Source of the DNA: an uncultured Bacteroidota bacterium
GTDB lineage: Bacteria; Bacteroidota; Bacteroidia; Chitinophagales; Chitinophagaceae
Direction: 5' to 3'
Assembly (NCBI GenBank): GCA_902826165.1
Contig: CADEDV010000012.1
Span: 40,663 to 102,593 of the forward strand
DNA: 61,931 nucleotides
Shown here: piece by piece, positions 24,086-31,942 of the stretch
How the letters are laid out: each line of letters opens with the position of its first letter
Position numbering within the stretch: the stretch's first letter is position 1
Position numbers and translations under genes: made by a program
The notes under the pieces: model-generated
Databases searched by the model: none
What the model was told of the DNA's origin: nothing
What the model saw: only the letters and a program-made list of their open reading frames with translations

Positions 24086-24874
24086 TTATTGAGGTTGGTT
24101 TTCTTCTTCTAATTCGGCCAGCCTGTTCTCCGGCTCATTGTATTCAATAATAAAATTATTCATCCCCTCCCCGATCATGATCTTCAGGAATTTCTGCTGC
24201 ACCAGTTCCAGTAGAGAAAGGAAAAGAAAAATTGCATGCACCCGGTTATCTGCTTTTTCAAATATCTTCTCAAAGGACACCGTTTTTTGTTCCTGTGCCA
24301 GTGATAGCATACTCTGGCGGCTGGTCTCCATGGTATAATGATACTGCACCACCGTATGCACCGGCTTGTTCACCCGGTCACTGTATTTCTGCATGGCCCT
24401 TTCAAAAGCCTTCATCAGTTTGAACAGGGTAATATTTTGTATCTCTGTTCCATCTCCCGCCTCTTCTCCGATCTGGGATAGCTCTTTTTGGATGTTCCCT
24501 CTCTTAACCATCAGCATACGCAGGGCTTCCATTTCCGCCATCTGTGCAGAAGCTTCTTTGAACCGTTTGTATTCAAGTATCTTATTGACCAGTTCTTCCC
24601 TTGGATCGATCTCGTTACCCTGTGCATCCAGTTCTTTACGGGGCAGCAGCATCTTAGCTTTGATCCGCATCAGGGTGGAGATGAACAGGATGAACTCGCT
24701 GGACATTTCAATATTCAATGATTCCTGCTGGTGTATATAATGCAGGAAATCATTGGTGATGTTGGTAATAGGAATATTATAGATATCCAGCTCATCTCTT
24801 TCAATAAAGAAGAGTAACAGGTCAAAAGGGCCTTCAAACTGGGGTAATTTGATCTGGTACGAGGTATTATTCAC
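24086..24874 (-). CDS. scpA: Segregation and condensation protein A
   Basis: ScpA is the kleisin subunit that bridges SMC heads and ScpB in the chromosome-segregation complex. The 262-residue protein starts with the family block LPQFEGPFDLLLFFIERDELDIYNIPI, split here as FEGPFDLLLFFIERDEL then DIYNIPITNIT, followed by STLMRIKAKMLLP and ends with a winged-helix region (FEKIFEKADNRVHAIFLFLS, then LLELVQQKFL). The start codon is GTG at 24874: an in-frame TGA lies just upstream and no ATG is available earlier in the conserved block. scpB is not in the window. Confidence 0.93.
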   Translation of the reverse strand: MNNTSYQIKLPQFEGPFDLLLFFIERDELDIYNIPITNITNDFLHYIHQQESLNIEMSSEFILFISTLMRIKAKMLLPRKELDAQGNEIDPREELVNKILEYKRFKEASAQMAEMEALRMLMVKRGNIQKELSQIGEEAGDGTEIQNITLFKLMKAFERAMQKYSDRVNKPVHTVVQYHYTMETSRQSMLSLAQEQKTVSFEKIFEKADNRVHAIFLFLSLLELVQQKFLKIMIGEGMNNFIIEYNEPENRLAELEEENQPQ

Positions 24875-24903
24875 TGCTCACTCAAAGTTTACTGGTAAAA
24901 GAA

Positions 24904-24937
24904 AGTCCCGCACCGGTTTGAAAGCCGGAACGGGACT
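24904..24937 (-). terminator. mscL terminator
   Basis: Nested stem AGTCCCG / CGGGACT (24904-24910 with 24931-24937) around a CCGGTTT/GCCGG inner pair. On the minus strand it is followed by TTTCTTTTA. Confidence 0.75.
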
Positions 24938-24983
24938 CAAAAGTAAGGGAAAAAGGCTTCGGGCAGACCCTGCTTTTTCCACG

Positions 24984-25355
24984 TTATTTTTTCAGCGCAT
25001 CCCTGATCTCACGCAAAAGAACAATGTCTTCGGCGGGGGCAGCAGGAGCGGCAGCTTCTTCTTTTTTCTTCATCGAATTCATTGCTTTGATCACCAGGAA
25101 AAGAACAATAGCGATCAAAATGAAATCAATGACAGCCTGAAGGAAAATACCAACGGGGAAGATCGTACTCCCGATAGAGAACGTAACATCCGACATGCCT
25201 CCTTTTCCCATCAACAGGGCGATAACAGGCATAATGATACTATCAGTTAGCGCAGTAACGATTTTTCCAAAAGCACCTCCGATAATGACGGCCACAGCCA
25301 GATCAACAATGTTGCCCTTCATGGCAAAGTCCTTGAATTCTTTAAGCATTCCCAT
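24984..25355 (-). CDS. mscL: Large-conductance mechanosensitive channel
   Basis: MscL opens under membrane tension to release solutes during hypoosmotic shock. The 123-residue protein has the amphipathic N-terminus MLKEFKDFAMKGNIVDLAVAV, the glycine-rich pore helix VIIGGAFGKIVTALTDSIIMP, a periplasmic loop, the second helix (about 75-97) and a charged C-terminal bundle KKKEEAAA...LLREIRDALKK. Length is slightly shorter than the E. coli protein in the loop. Single gene with its own terminator. Confidence 0.96.
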   Translation of the reverse strand: MGMLKEFKDFAMKGNIVDLAVAVIIGGAFGKIVTALTDSIIMPVIALLMGKGGMSDVTFSIGSTIFPVGIFLQAVIDFILIAIVLFLVIKAMNSMKKKEEAAAPAAPAEDIVLLREIRDALKK

Positions 25356-25457
25356 ACAAATTGGTTTTAAGTGGTAAAATAAGTTAGCTAATTAATTCCC
25401 GGAATCAGCAGAAACCTGCTTCTTGTATAAATATATTAAATAATGTATTCCCGGGCA

Positions 25458-26204
25458 TTATTTTTTAAGCCCCGGGAATTGCATATCCAGGCTTTGCAAC
25501 AGATCATGCAGCTGGCTGGCCACTATATATTCTTTATACCAGTTCTGGTCAGCAGGTACAATGGTCCACGGTATTTTGTTGCAATTTTCAAAACACTCTT
25601 CGTACATCTGCATATAGATATCCCAGAGTTTGGCTTCTTCAAAATCCTTCTCGTTGTACTTCCACATTTTAGCCGGGTCTTTGAGCCGCTCATGCAGTCG
25701 TTCCTGTTGTTCCTCAGGTGAAATATGCAGGTAAAATTTCAGGATATGGGTATGATTATGTTCTTGTAATAATTCCTCAAAATCATTGATCGCTTTCATC
25801 CTTTTTTTCGCAGTAGTATCATCACACCATTTATGCACCCTTGTTACCAGTATATCTTCATAATGTGACCGGTTAAACACCTGTATCATTCCTTTAGCCG
25901 GTGCATGCTGGTGAATGCGCCAGAGAAAATCATGGGACAACTCCTCCGCCGTAGGCGCTTTATATGATCTCACTGTTACTCCCTGCGGATTCATATTTCC
26001 CAACACATTCCTGATCAATCCGTCTTTTCCGCTTCCATCCATTCCCTGTATCACCACCAGCACGGAATGTTTGCCTTCAGCAAATAACAGGTTTTGCAAT
26101 TCATCCAGCTCTTCCAGGATCCTGGCGGTCTTCTTTTTGGTTTCTTCTTTGTCCCAGTCTTTCGGGGCCCGGGTGGATATTTTCTTCAGTTCAATACTGC
26201 TCAT
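25458..26204 (-). CDS. ppk2: Polyphosphate kinase 2 (PPK2) family protein
   Basis: PPK2 enzymes transfer phosphate between polyphosphate and nucleotides, mostly making NDP or NTP from polyphosphate. The 248-residue protein has a one-domain P-loop kinase fold: Walker A GMDGSGK at residues 54-60, FNRSHYEDIL as Walker B, a lid segment with RLKDPAKMWKYNEKD, and PWTIVPADQNWYK near the end. The length fits single-domain PPK2. Which class (AMP, ADP or both) cannot be decided by eye. It is divergent from the EamA transporter gene. Confidence 0.93.
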   Translation of the reverse strand: MSSIELKKISTRAPKDWDKEETKKKTARILEELDELQNLLFAEGKHSVLVVIQGMDGSGKDGLIRNVLGNMNPQGVTVRSYKAPTAEELSHDFLWRIHQHAPAKGMIQVFNRSHYEDILVTRVHKWCDDTTAKKRMKAINDFEELLQEHNHTHILKFYLHISPEEQQERLHERLKDPAKMWKYNEKDFEEAKLWDIYMQMYEECFENCNKIPWTIVPADQNWYKEYIVASQLHDLLQSLDMQFPGLKK

Positions 26205-26284
26205 CGGTTAAATAATTTGATAGTTCTGCAATATAAAAAAATTGCTCTTGTGTCCGGTCATTTCATGAACTTTGCGCCTTCTTT

Positions 26285-27217
26285 ATGAGCAATAAATTCA
26301 TCTGCTGGACAATTTTTATTATTCTCTGTATTATCTGGGGCAGTTCTTTCAAGCTGATGAAAGACAGCAGTCTCTCTTTAAACGGTCCCCAGATCGCTGC
26401 CTTACGTATTTTTTCTGCCGGCTTTGTGTTTGTTCCTTTTGCTTTTTTTTATTTTTCGAAGCTCCCTAAACAAAAAATGGGAACAGTTATACTCAGTGCC
26501 GTTTTCGGTAATTTATTGCCGGCCTTTTTATTTGCTATTGCCATGACCAAAATCGATGGCTCACTGGGAGGTATTCTCAATTCATTGACCCCGATCTGCG
26601 TAGTTGTTATTGGCATTTTATTTTTTAAGGATACCATCAAAACACAGAAGATCGTTGGCGTACTCACCGGGTTCTTTGGATTGGTTTTACTGACGCTGGC
26701 CCCGGCATTAATGGGACAGAAAACCATCAGCTTCACCAATCTTAATTATACACTACTGATCCTGCTGGCCACTTTTTTATATGGTATCAATGTTAATATG
26801 GTCAGTCACCGGTTAAAAGGATTGAACCCGATCCATGTTGCGACTGTATCCCTTGCCTTTATGGTTATCCCAACGGCCCTTGTACTCTGGCAGCAGGGTT
26901 TTTGGCAGCTTGATTTTACAAATCCCGGTATCCAACATGCTGTATTGGCCTCTGCCGGCCTGGGTATTGTGGGTAGTGCCATTGCCACGGCGCTGTTTTA
27001 TATACTGGTGCAACGGGCCGGTGGCTTGTTTGCCTCACTGGTTACATATGGCATCCCTTTTATTGCTTTACTCTGGGGTTTTATCGACCATGAACATATT
27101 TCCTGGTTGCAGGTAATCTGCCTGGGCATTATTCTGCTAGGCGTTTATCTCGCCAACAGGCCGGATAAAAAATCAGGCGCAGCAATTGCCACGCCTGGTA
27201 ATGCTCTTTCTGAATAA
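26285..27217 (+). CDS. EamA/DMT family transporter
   Basis: A ten-helix inner-membrane transporter of the drug/metabolite superfamily made of two EamA repeats. The first repeat includes CIIWGSSFKLMKDSS, GPQIAALRIFSAGFVF and the SLGGILNSLTPICVVVIG block; the second includes GLGIVGSAIATALFYILVQ and LFASLVTYGIPFIALLWG. Substrate unknown; related proteins export amino acids or metabolites. It is divergent from ppk2, with an ACTTTG box ending ten bases before the ATG, and convergent with frr, five bases between the stop codons. Confidence 0.9.
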   Translation: MSNKFICWTIFIILCIIWGSSFKLMKDSSLSLNGPQIAALRIFSAGFVFVPFAFFYFSKLPKQKMGTVILSAVFGNLLPAFLFAIAMTKIDGSLGGILNSLTPICVVVIGILFFKDTIKTQKIVGVLTGFFGLVLLTLAPALMGQKTISFTNLNYTLLILLATFLYGINVNMVSHRLKGLNPIHVATVSLAFMVIPTALVLWQQGFWQLDFTNPGIQHAVLASAGLGIVGSAIATALFYILVQRAGGLFASLVTYGIPFIALLWGFIDHEHISWLQVICLGIILLGVYLANRPDKKSGAAIATPGNALSE

Positions 27218-27222
27218 TCTCC

Positions 27223-27786
27223 TTACACCGCCATTATCTCTTTTTCTTTGGATGCGAGGTGCTTTTCCACCAGGGAAATAAATTTATCAGTTACCTGCTG
27301 CACTTCTGCTTCTGCATCTTTTGCTGCGTCTTCACTCAACCCGTTTTTCTGTAATTTTTTTATGTTCTCGATAGCATCCCGGCGAATATTCCGGATTGCA
27401 ATTTTAGACTGTTCGCCTTCTCCCTGGCATCTTTTTACCAGCTCTTTTCTTCGTTCCTCCGTTAAAGGAGGCAGGAAAAGACGGATAAGAGCTCCATCAT
27501 TCTGCGGTGTTACACCAATGTTGGCAGCAATAATGGATCTTTCAATAGGCTGCAGCATATTCTTTTCCCAGGGCTGGATACTCAATGTCCTTGCATCCAT
27601 AACACTGATATTGGCTACCTGGTTAATAGGCATGGGTGACCCATAATAGTCCACCACGAGGCCATCCAGCATTTGCGGGTTGGCTTTGCCAGCCCTGATC
27701 TTGACCAGTTCTGCTTCCAGGTGACTGATCGCTTTGTTCATATGATCATCTGCGGTTGTGATGATCGAAGGAATATCTTCTGCCAT
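27223..27786 (-). CDS. frr: Ribosome recycling factor
   Basis: RRF splits post-termination ribosomes together with EF-G. The 187-residue protein has the standard length and motifs: HLEAELVKIRAGKANPQML, YYGSPMPINQVANISVMDAR, the central PLTEERRKELVKR and a coiled three-helix bundle with RNIRRDA and AEVQQVTDKFI. In many bacteria pyrH precedes it; here the upstream gene on the same strand is the WecA-like transferase, separated by a terminator, so frr has its own promoter or depends on read-through. Confidence 0.96.
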   Translation of the reverse strand: MAEDIPSIITTADDHMNKAISHLEAELVKIRAGKANPQMLDGLVVDYYGSPMPINQVANISVMDARTLSIQPWEKNMLQPIERSIIAANIGVTPQNDGALIRLFLPPLTEERRKELVKRCQGEGEQSKIAIRNIRRDAIENIKKLQKNGLSEDAAKDAEAEVQQVTDKFISLVEKHLASKEKEIMAV

Positions 27787-27862
27787 AGTATGTGTTGTTT
27801 TAAAACCCGCTTATAACCGGGGCGGGACGCAAAGCTAATAAAAGACAGGTATCAAAAAAAAA

Positions 27863-27896
27863 TGCCGGAAGAATCATCGTGGTATTTCTTCCGGCA
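27863..27896 (-). terminator. Terminator of the WecA-like gene
   Basis: An 11-base perfect stem (27863-27873 with 27886-27896). On the minus strand it is followed by eight T residues, ending transcription between this gene and frr. Confidence 0.85.
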
Positions 27897-27914
27897 AAGA
27901 ATTATTTATAAAAA

Positions 27915-29051
27915 CTAGTTCTTATCAGCAACAGACGCTTCGTGGGTAAGTGTTACCACTTTCGAAGTTGTTTTCAGCTCCGTGATTCCATTCATACTTT
28001 TGGCTATAACCATTCTGCGGCGTGGCTTTCTGCGATAATACAACAGCCCGAGACCGGAGTAGGATAAAACCAGCATCACCAGTACCAGGTAAGTCGGTCC
28101 CATTGACCTGCCCAGGTAAGCAAACACCACAAAGAACAGGTTAATACCTACACAGGTGAAGGTTACGGCAGCATGACCAAGTCCCCTGTCTAACAACAAA
28201 TGATGTATATGATTCCGGTCAGGAGTAAATGGTGAACGGCCGTTGACGATACGAATAGCAAATACCCTGAGCGTATCCAGCAACGGAACGATCAGGATAG
28301 AAACACCAACAGCAACCGCTGAATCCACAGGTATCAGTATCGCTGGCGAATCAGCAACGGTAATGAATTTAATGACCAGTATTGAATTCACCAGCCCTAT
28401 CATAAGTGAACCAGAGTCCCCCATGAATATTTTTGCCGGGTGATGATTAAATATCAGGAACGCTACTAAGCTGCCGGCCATTGAAAAAGCCAATAAAGCA
28501 TAGGCTTGCTGGTCAACAGCAAAGAAATAAGTGCCAAATATGAGCATCGTGATAATACCAAGGCTTGAAGCCAGTCCGTCAATACCATCGATCAGGTTAA
28601 AGGAATTGATGATCACAATGATGGTCAGGTAAGATAAGGCAAGACCAAAGGCTTCGGGTACCTGCTGAAATCCAAACAATCCGTGCATACTATCCAACCG
28701 GATGCCTCCGAGATGTATTAGTATAGAAGCGGCTATGACCTGTCCTACAAATTTTTTGCTGGCAGAAAGTACCATCAGGTCATCTTTAAGACCCAGGAAA
28801 AAAATCACTAATGCGGCTGCAAAAAAATATTGAAACTCTGGGTTTTGATTTCCCTGGATAGATAATAAGGCTGCCAGTAAGAAGCCGCCGAAGATACCTA
28901 CTCCTCCGAGAGAGGAAACCGGACGGGTGTGGACCTTTCTTTCATCGGGTATATCATACAGTTTCTTTTGCTCCGCTATTTGTAATACTACAGGGATAGC
29001 CAGAAAAGAAATGATGAAAGAAACTGAAGCTGTCAAAAGCACATCAAGCAT
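27915..29051 (-). CDS. WecA-like undecaprenyl-phosphate sugar-1-phosphate transferase
   Basis: A membrane enzyme of the MraY/WecA family that transfers an N-acetylhexosamine-1-phosphate from a UDP-sugar to undecaprenyl phosphate, starting O-antigen, capsule or related glycan synthesis. The 378-residue, ten- to eleven-helix protein shows the aspartate pair in FFLGLKDDLMVLS, the catalytic NLIDGIDGLASS, FMGDSGSLMIG and the sugar-binding TPDRNHIHHLLLDRG. The HIHH motif places it with WecA rather than MraY. It is monocistronic and convergent with nothing nearby. Confidence 0.9.
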   Translation of the reverse strand: MLDVLLTASVSFIISFLAIPVVLQIAEQKKLYDIPDERKVHTRPVSSLGGVGIFGGFLLAALLSIQGNQNPEFQYFFAAALVIFFLGLKDDLMVLSASKKFVGQVIAASILIHLGGIRLDSMHGLFGFQQVPEAFGLALSYLTIIVIINSFNLIDGIDGLASSLGIITMLIFGTYFFAVDQQAYALLAFSMAGSLVAFLIFNHHPAKIFMGDSGSLMIGLVNSILVIKFITVADSPAILIPVDSAVAVGVSILIVPLLDTLRVFAIRIVNGRSPFTPDRNHIHHLLLDRGLGHAAVTFTCVGINLFFVVFAYLGRSMGPTYLVLVMLVLSYSGLGLLYYRRKPRRRMVIAKSMNGITELKTTSKVVTLTHEASVADKN

Positions 29052-29192
29052 GCAGGTAAGGTTTTCGTGGGCAAAAATATGTGTTCATGTTTGTTTTTCC
29101 TATTGTGTTTCATGTTTTTAGTGCATTTACGTATTATTTTTTAATGAAACTCGCAGGAATTGATTTTTTCTGTCCAGATTGATGGAAAGGGG

Positions 29193-29225
29193 TTGGGTTT
29201 TGTATCAAAAAAGATTGCACTTTTG
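29193..29225 (+). promoter_or_regulatory. Possible transketolase promoter
   Basis: TTG (29193-29195), 22 bases, then CACTTTTG (29218-29225), a partial match to TAnnTTTG. It gives a leader of about 55 bases before the ATG at 29286. Confidence 0.35.
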
Positions 29226-29285
29226 CAACTTCATGGGGCATTTGAACCGGAGAGATAGGAAAAGTTTAAAAAAGAAATAGTCGTT

Positions 29286-30122
29286 ATGGCAGAATTAAGT
29301 GCAATTGCTACGCAAATCCGCAGAGACATCGTAAGAATGGTCCATGGTTCAAGCAGTGGACACCCGGGTGGTTCATTAGGATGTACAGATTTTTTGACAG
29401 CCCTGTACTTTAAGGTAATGAAGCATAACCCATCCTTTAATATGGACGCAACTAATGAAGACGTATTTTTCCTATCCAACGGGCATATTTCTCCCCTTTT
29501 CTATTCAACATTGGCCCGTTCCGGCTATTTTGATACTAAAGAATTAGCCACTTTCCGGAAATTAAACACAAGGTTACAGGGACATCCTGCTACTCATGAG
29601 CATTTGCCCGGTGTAAGGATCGCTTCCGGTTCACTGGGCCAGGGTATGAGTGCTGCAATTGGTGCCGCCCTGACCAAAAAATTAAATAAAGAGTCAACTG
29701 TCGTGTATTCATTGCATGGCGATGGAGAATTGCAAGAAGGACAGATATGGGAAGCCGCCATGTTTGCAGCCCATCATAAAGTTGACAATCTCATCTCCAC
29801 CATCGACTGGAACGGTCAGCAAATCGATGGACCCACCAAAAAAGTAATGGGATTGGGCGACCTGGCTGCAAAGTTTTCGGCATTTGGCTGGGAGGTTATT
29901 CACCTGGAGAAAGGTAATGATGTGGATGAAGTGGTGAAGGCACTGGAATATGCCAAAACTTTTGTTGGCAAAGGCAAGCCCATCGTGATCCTGATGAAAA
30001 CAGAAATGGGTAAAGGCATTGACTTCATGGAAGGATCACATGAATGGCACGGTATTGCCCCCAATGATGAACAATTGGCTAAAGCATTGGCACAATTGCC
30101 GGAAACCCTTGGTGATTATTAA
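29286..30122 (+). CDS. Transketolase, N-terminal subunit
   Basis: This is the thiamine-diphosphate pyrophosphate-binding half of transketolase, acting in the non-oxidative pentose phosphate pathway. The 278-residue protein contains SSSGHPGGSLGCTDFLTALY, GHPATHEHLPGV, GSLGQGMSAAIGAA, the metal/TPP motif GDGELQEGQIWEAAMFAAHH with the paired IDWNGQQIDG, and MKTEMGKGIDFMEG. It stops with LPETLGDY, the usual end of the split form, so it is not truncated. The C-terminal subunit normally lies directly downstream; here a terminator and a convergent permease gene follow, so the partner must be encoded elsewhere. Confidence 0.92.
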   Translation: MAELSAIATQIRRDIVRMVHGSSSGHPGGSLGCTDFLTALYFKVMKHNPSFNMDATNEDVFFLSNGHISPLFYSTLARSGYFDTKELATFRKLNTRLQGHPATHEHLPGVRIASGSLGQGMSAAIGAALTKKLNKESTVVYSLHGDGELQEGQIWEAAMFAAHHKVDNLISTIDWNGQQIDGPTKKVMGLGDLAAKFSAFGWEVIHLEKGNDVDEVVKALEYAKTFVGKGKPIVILMKTEMGKGIDFMEGSHEWHGIAPNDEQLAKALAQLPETLGDY

Positions 30123-30147
30123 TTTTGACTTTTGAACTAATTATGTA

Positions 30148-30176
30148 AAAGAAACCTTTGCCGGTTTCTTTTTTTA
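30148..30176 (+). terminator. Terminator after the transketolase subunit
   Basis: AAAGAAACC (30148-30156) pairs with GGTTTCTTT (30163-30171), six-base loop, followed by a T-run. Confirms that no C-terminal subunit is co-transcribed. Confidence 0.85.
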
Positions 30177-30191
30177 TTTCGAAGGAGCCCA

Positions 30192-31448
30192 TCATTCACT
30201 TTTTAATGAAAACTGTTGCAAGGCTGCTTTCCGGGAAGGAAACCAGGATGCCAGTAAGGCAATGATAAAAACAGTAGCCCCCACCAGCAGGAAATCAGCA
30301 ATTCCCAGTTTTACAGGAAAATAATCGATCAGGAAAGAACCTCCCGTTAAAGGGATAAGATGAAAATTGATCTGTAACACAGCAATGATCAATGCCAGCA
30401 ACATACCGATCCCGCCACCGATAAGTGCCAGCAACATACCCTCATTCAAAAACACTTTTTGAATAAAACTCTTGTTAGCTCCTAGTGCATGCAGCACACT
30501 GATATCTTTTTGTTTTTCCAGCACCAGCATGGTGAGTGCCCCGATCATGGTGAAAGCAGCAACAACAAGGATAAGACTCAGCACCCCATAAATAGCCCAG
30601 CGTTCCATATTCATAACAGCATACAGGCTTTTATTTTGCTGGTATTTATTCAGTACGGCATATTGATCACCCAGCACATCCTTTACTTTTTGTCGAATAT
30701 CATCTGCGGTTGATGGATCGGTAACAGCAATTTCAATTGCTGAATACTGGTCGTCTTTCAGTGCTAGTGCGTTTCGCAGAAAGTCGATATTGGTAATGCA
30801 AAAGGTATTATCAAAATCCTGCTGCACCATAAAACCTCCGCTGACTGTGACCTGGCTGGAAGAAATGGATTGCAGGGGATCCAGTTGCTCCGTACCATCT
30901 TTTCTGGGCAGGTAAACCACTAATGGATCCAGGTGATTGTCGGCATCAATATCCAATGTTCTTTCCACTCCTGCACCAATGATCATCTGTGGTGATTCAC
31001 TATCCCCCAACACAAACTCACCTTTGAATAAATTGCCGGCCACACCAGTTACATACCTGTATTGTTTATCCACTCCTTTTAACTGCACCACTTTCTGGTT
31101 TTCCCGTTCCTCATCTTCACCGCCAAACTGCCTCGTCCGGGTTTGTAAAAATGCTTTCTCTTCCAGCACCAGTGAAAAATTACGGATGCCGGGGATGGCT
31201 TTGATCTTTTGCAGCTGCTCTGATGATATGGTCATCAGTTTCCCGGAAACCGGCATCACCTTAAGATCGGTATAAAAAGAGGAATACAATGATTTTACCA
31301 AGCCTTCAAATCCATTGAACACACTCAGCACTAATACCAGTGCAGTCGTACCTATAATGATAGCAGCAACACTTGTCCATGCAATGATATTGATGGCATT
31401 GGTGGTTTTTTTTGCTTTGAAATAGCGCCAGGCAAAGAGGAAGTGCAA
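30192..31448 (-). CDS. LolC/LolE-like FtsX-family ABC permease
   Basis: An inner-membrane permease resembling the LolCDE complex that releases lipoproteins toward the outer membrane. The 418-residue protein has an N-terminal helix after FAWRYFKAKKTTNAINIIAW, a large periplasmic domain (about 45-270), and three C-terminal helices with the FtsX block DISVLHALGANKSFIQKVFL, then NEGMLLALIGG. The ATPase subunit is not adjacent. The start is TTG at 31448: an in-frame stop lies a few codons upstream and the conserved N-terminus begins exactly there. An octamer array occupies the gap to rbfA. Confidence 0.85.
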   Translation of the reverse strand: MHFLFAWRYFKAKKTTNAINIIAWTSVAAIIIGTTALVLVLSVFNGFEGLVKSLYSSFYTDLKVMPVSGKLMTISSEQLQKIKAIPGIRNFSLVLEEKAFLQTRTRQFGGEDEERENQKVVQLKGVDKQYRYVTGVAGNLFKGEFVLGDSESPQMIIGAGVERTLDIDADNHLDPLVVYLPRKDGTEQLDPLQSISSSQVTVSGGFMVQQDFDNTFCITNIDFLRNALALKDDQYSAIEIAVTDPSTADDIRQKVKDVLGDQYAVLNKYQQNKSLYAVMNMERWAIYGVLSLILVVAAFTMIGALTMLVLEKQKDISVLHALGANKSFIQKVFLNEGMLLALIGGGIGMLLALIIAVLQINFHLIPLTGGSFLIDYFPVKLGIADFLLVGATVFIIALLASWFPSRKAALQQFSLKSE

Positions 31449-31487
31449 GGGATGAGTTAATTAATTGATTAGTTAACCGGTTAATTT
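31449..31487. repeat. Degenerate octamer array
   Basis: AGTTAATT, AATTGATT, AGTTAACC and GGTTAATT lie in eight-base phase (about 31455-31486) between the TTG start of the permease gene and the stop of rbfA. Same consensus as the arrays at 12170-12247. Confidence 0.6.
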
Positions 31488-31502
31488 GTTTCCAGGAAAC
31501 CC

Positions 31503-31877
31503 CTATTCGTTAGTTGTCGGTGGCTTATCATCACTGATTTTTTTGAAAATTTCCTCCATTTTAAACACATGATCCAGCGTATCATCCTGGAAGAATCTCA
31601 ATACGGGTATACTGCGCAGCTGGTGCCTTACCCGGGCCGCCAGTTCCTTTTTGATCTCGTGGTGTTTTTCTTCGATTTTATGCAGGGCAGCCGGCACATC
31701 AGTCACCTGAAAAAAGCTCAGGTAAAACCTGGCTTCCAGCAGGTCGGGGGTCACTTTCACCGATGAAATAGACAGCATGCCACCATTGATCATACCCAGG
31801 CCCAAGCGCTGAAAAATGAGATTCATCTCTTCATTCAGCAGCCCGGCGATCTGTTTTTGTCTTTTACCTTCTTCCAT
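31503..31877 (-). CDS. rbfA: Ribosome-binding factor A
   Basis: RbfA assists late maturation of the 30S subunit near helix 1 of 16S rRNA. From the ATG at 31877 the protein is 124 residues: KRQKQIAGLLNEEMNLIFQR, then ISSVKVTPDLLEARFYLSFF and the KH-like second half VRHQLRSIPVLRFFQDDTLDHVFKMEE. Length and motifs are typical. A longer frame opening at 31958 is rejected as it overlaps the divergent ABC exporter gene and adds non-conserved residues. Confidence 0.94.
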   Translation of the reverse strand: MEEGKRQKQIAGLLNEEMNLIFQRLGLGMINGGMLSISSVKVTPDLLEARFYLSFFQVTDVPAALHKIEEKHHEIKKELAARVRHQLRSIPVLRFFQDDTLDHVFKMEEIFKKISDDKPPTTNE

Positions 31878-31888
31878 GTTCTTAACAG

Positions 31889-31917
31889 TTGAGTTCGCTG
31901 TAAAATTAGTTACTTTG
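31889..31917 (+). promoter_or_regulatory. Promoter of the MsbA-like exporter
   Basis: TTG (31889-31891), 18 bases, then TTACTTTG (31910-31917), one base from TAnnTTTG. It lies 25 bases before the ATG at 31943. Confidence 0.5.
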
Positions 31918-31942
31918 TGGCTTTGCAGGAGAAGCATTTTAC

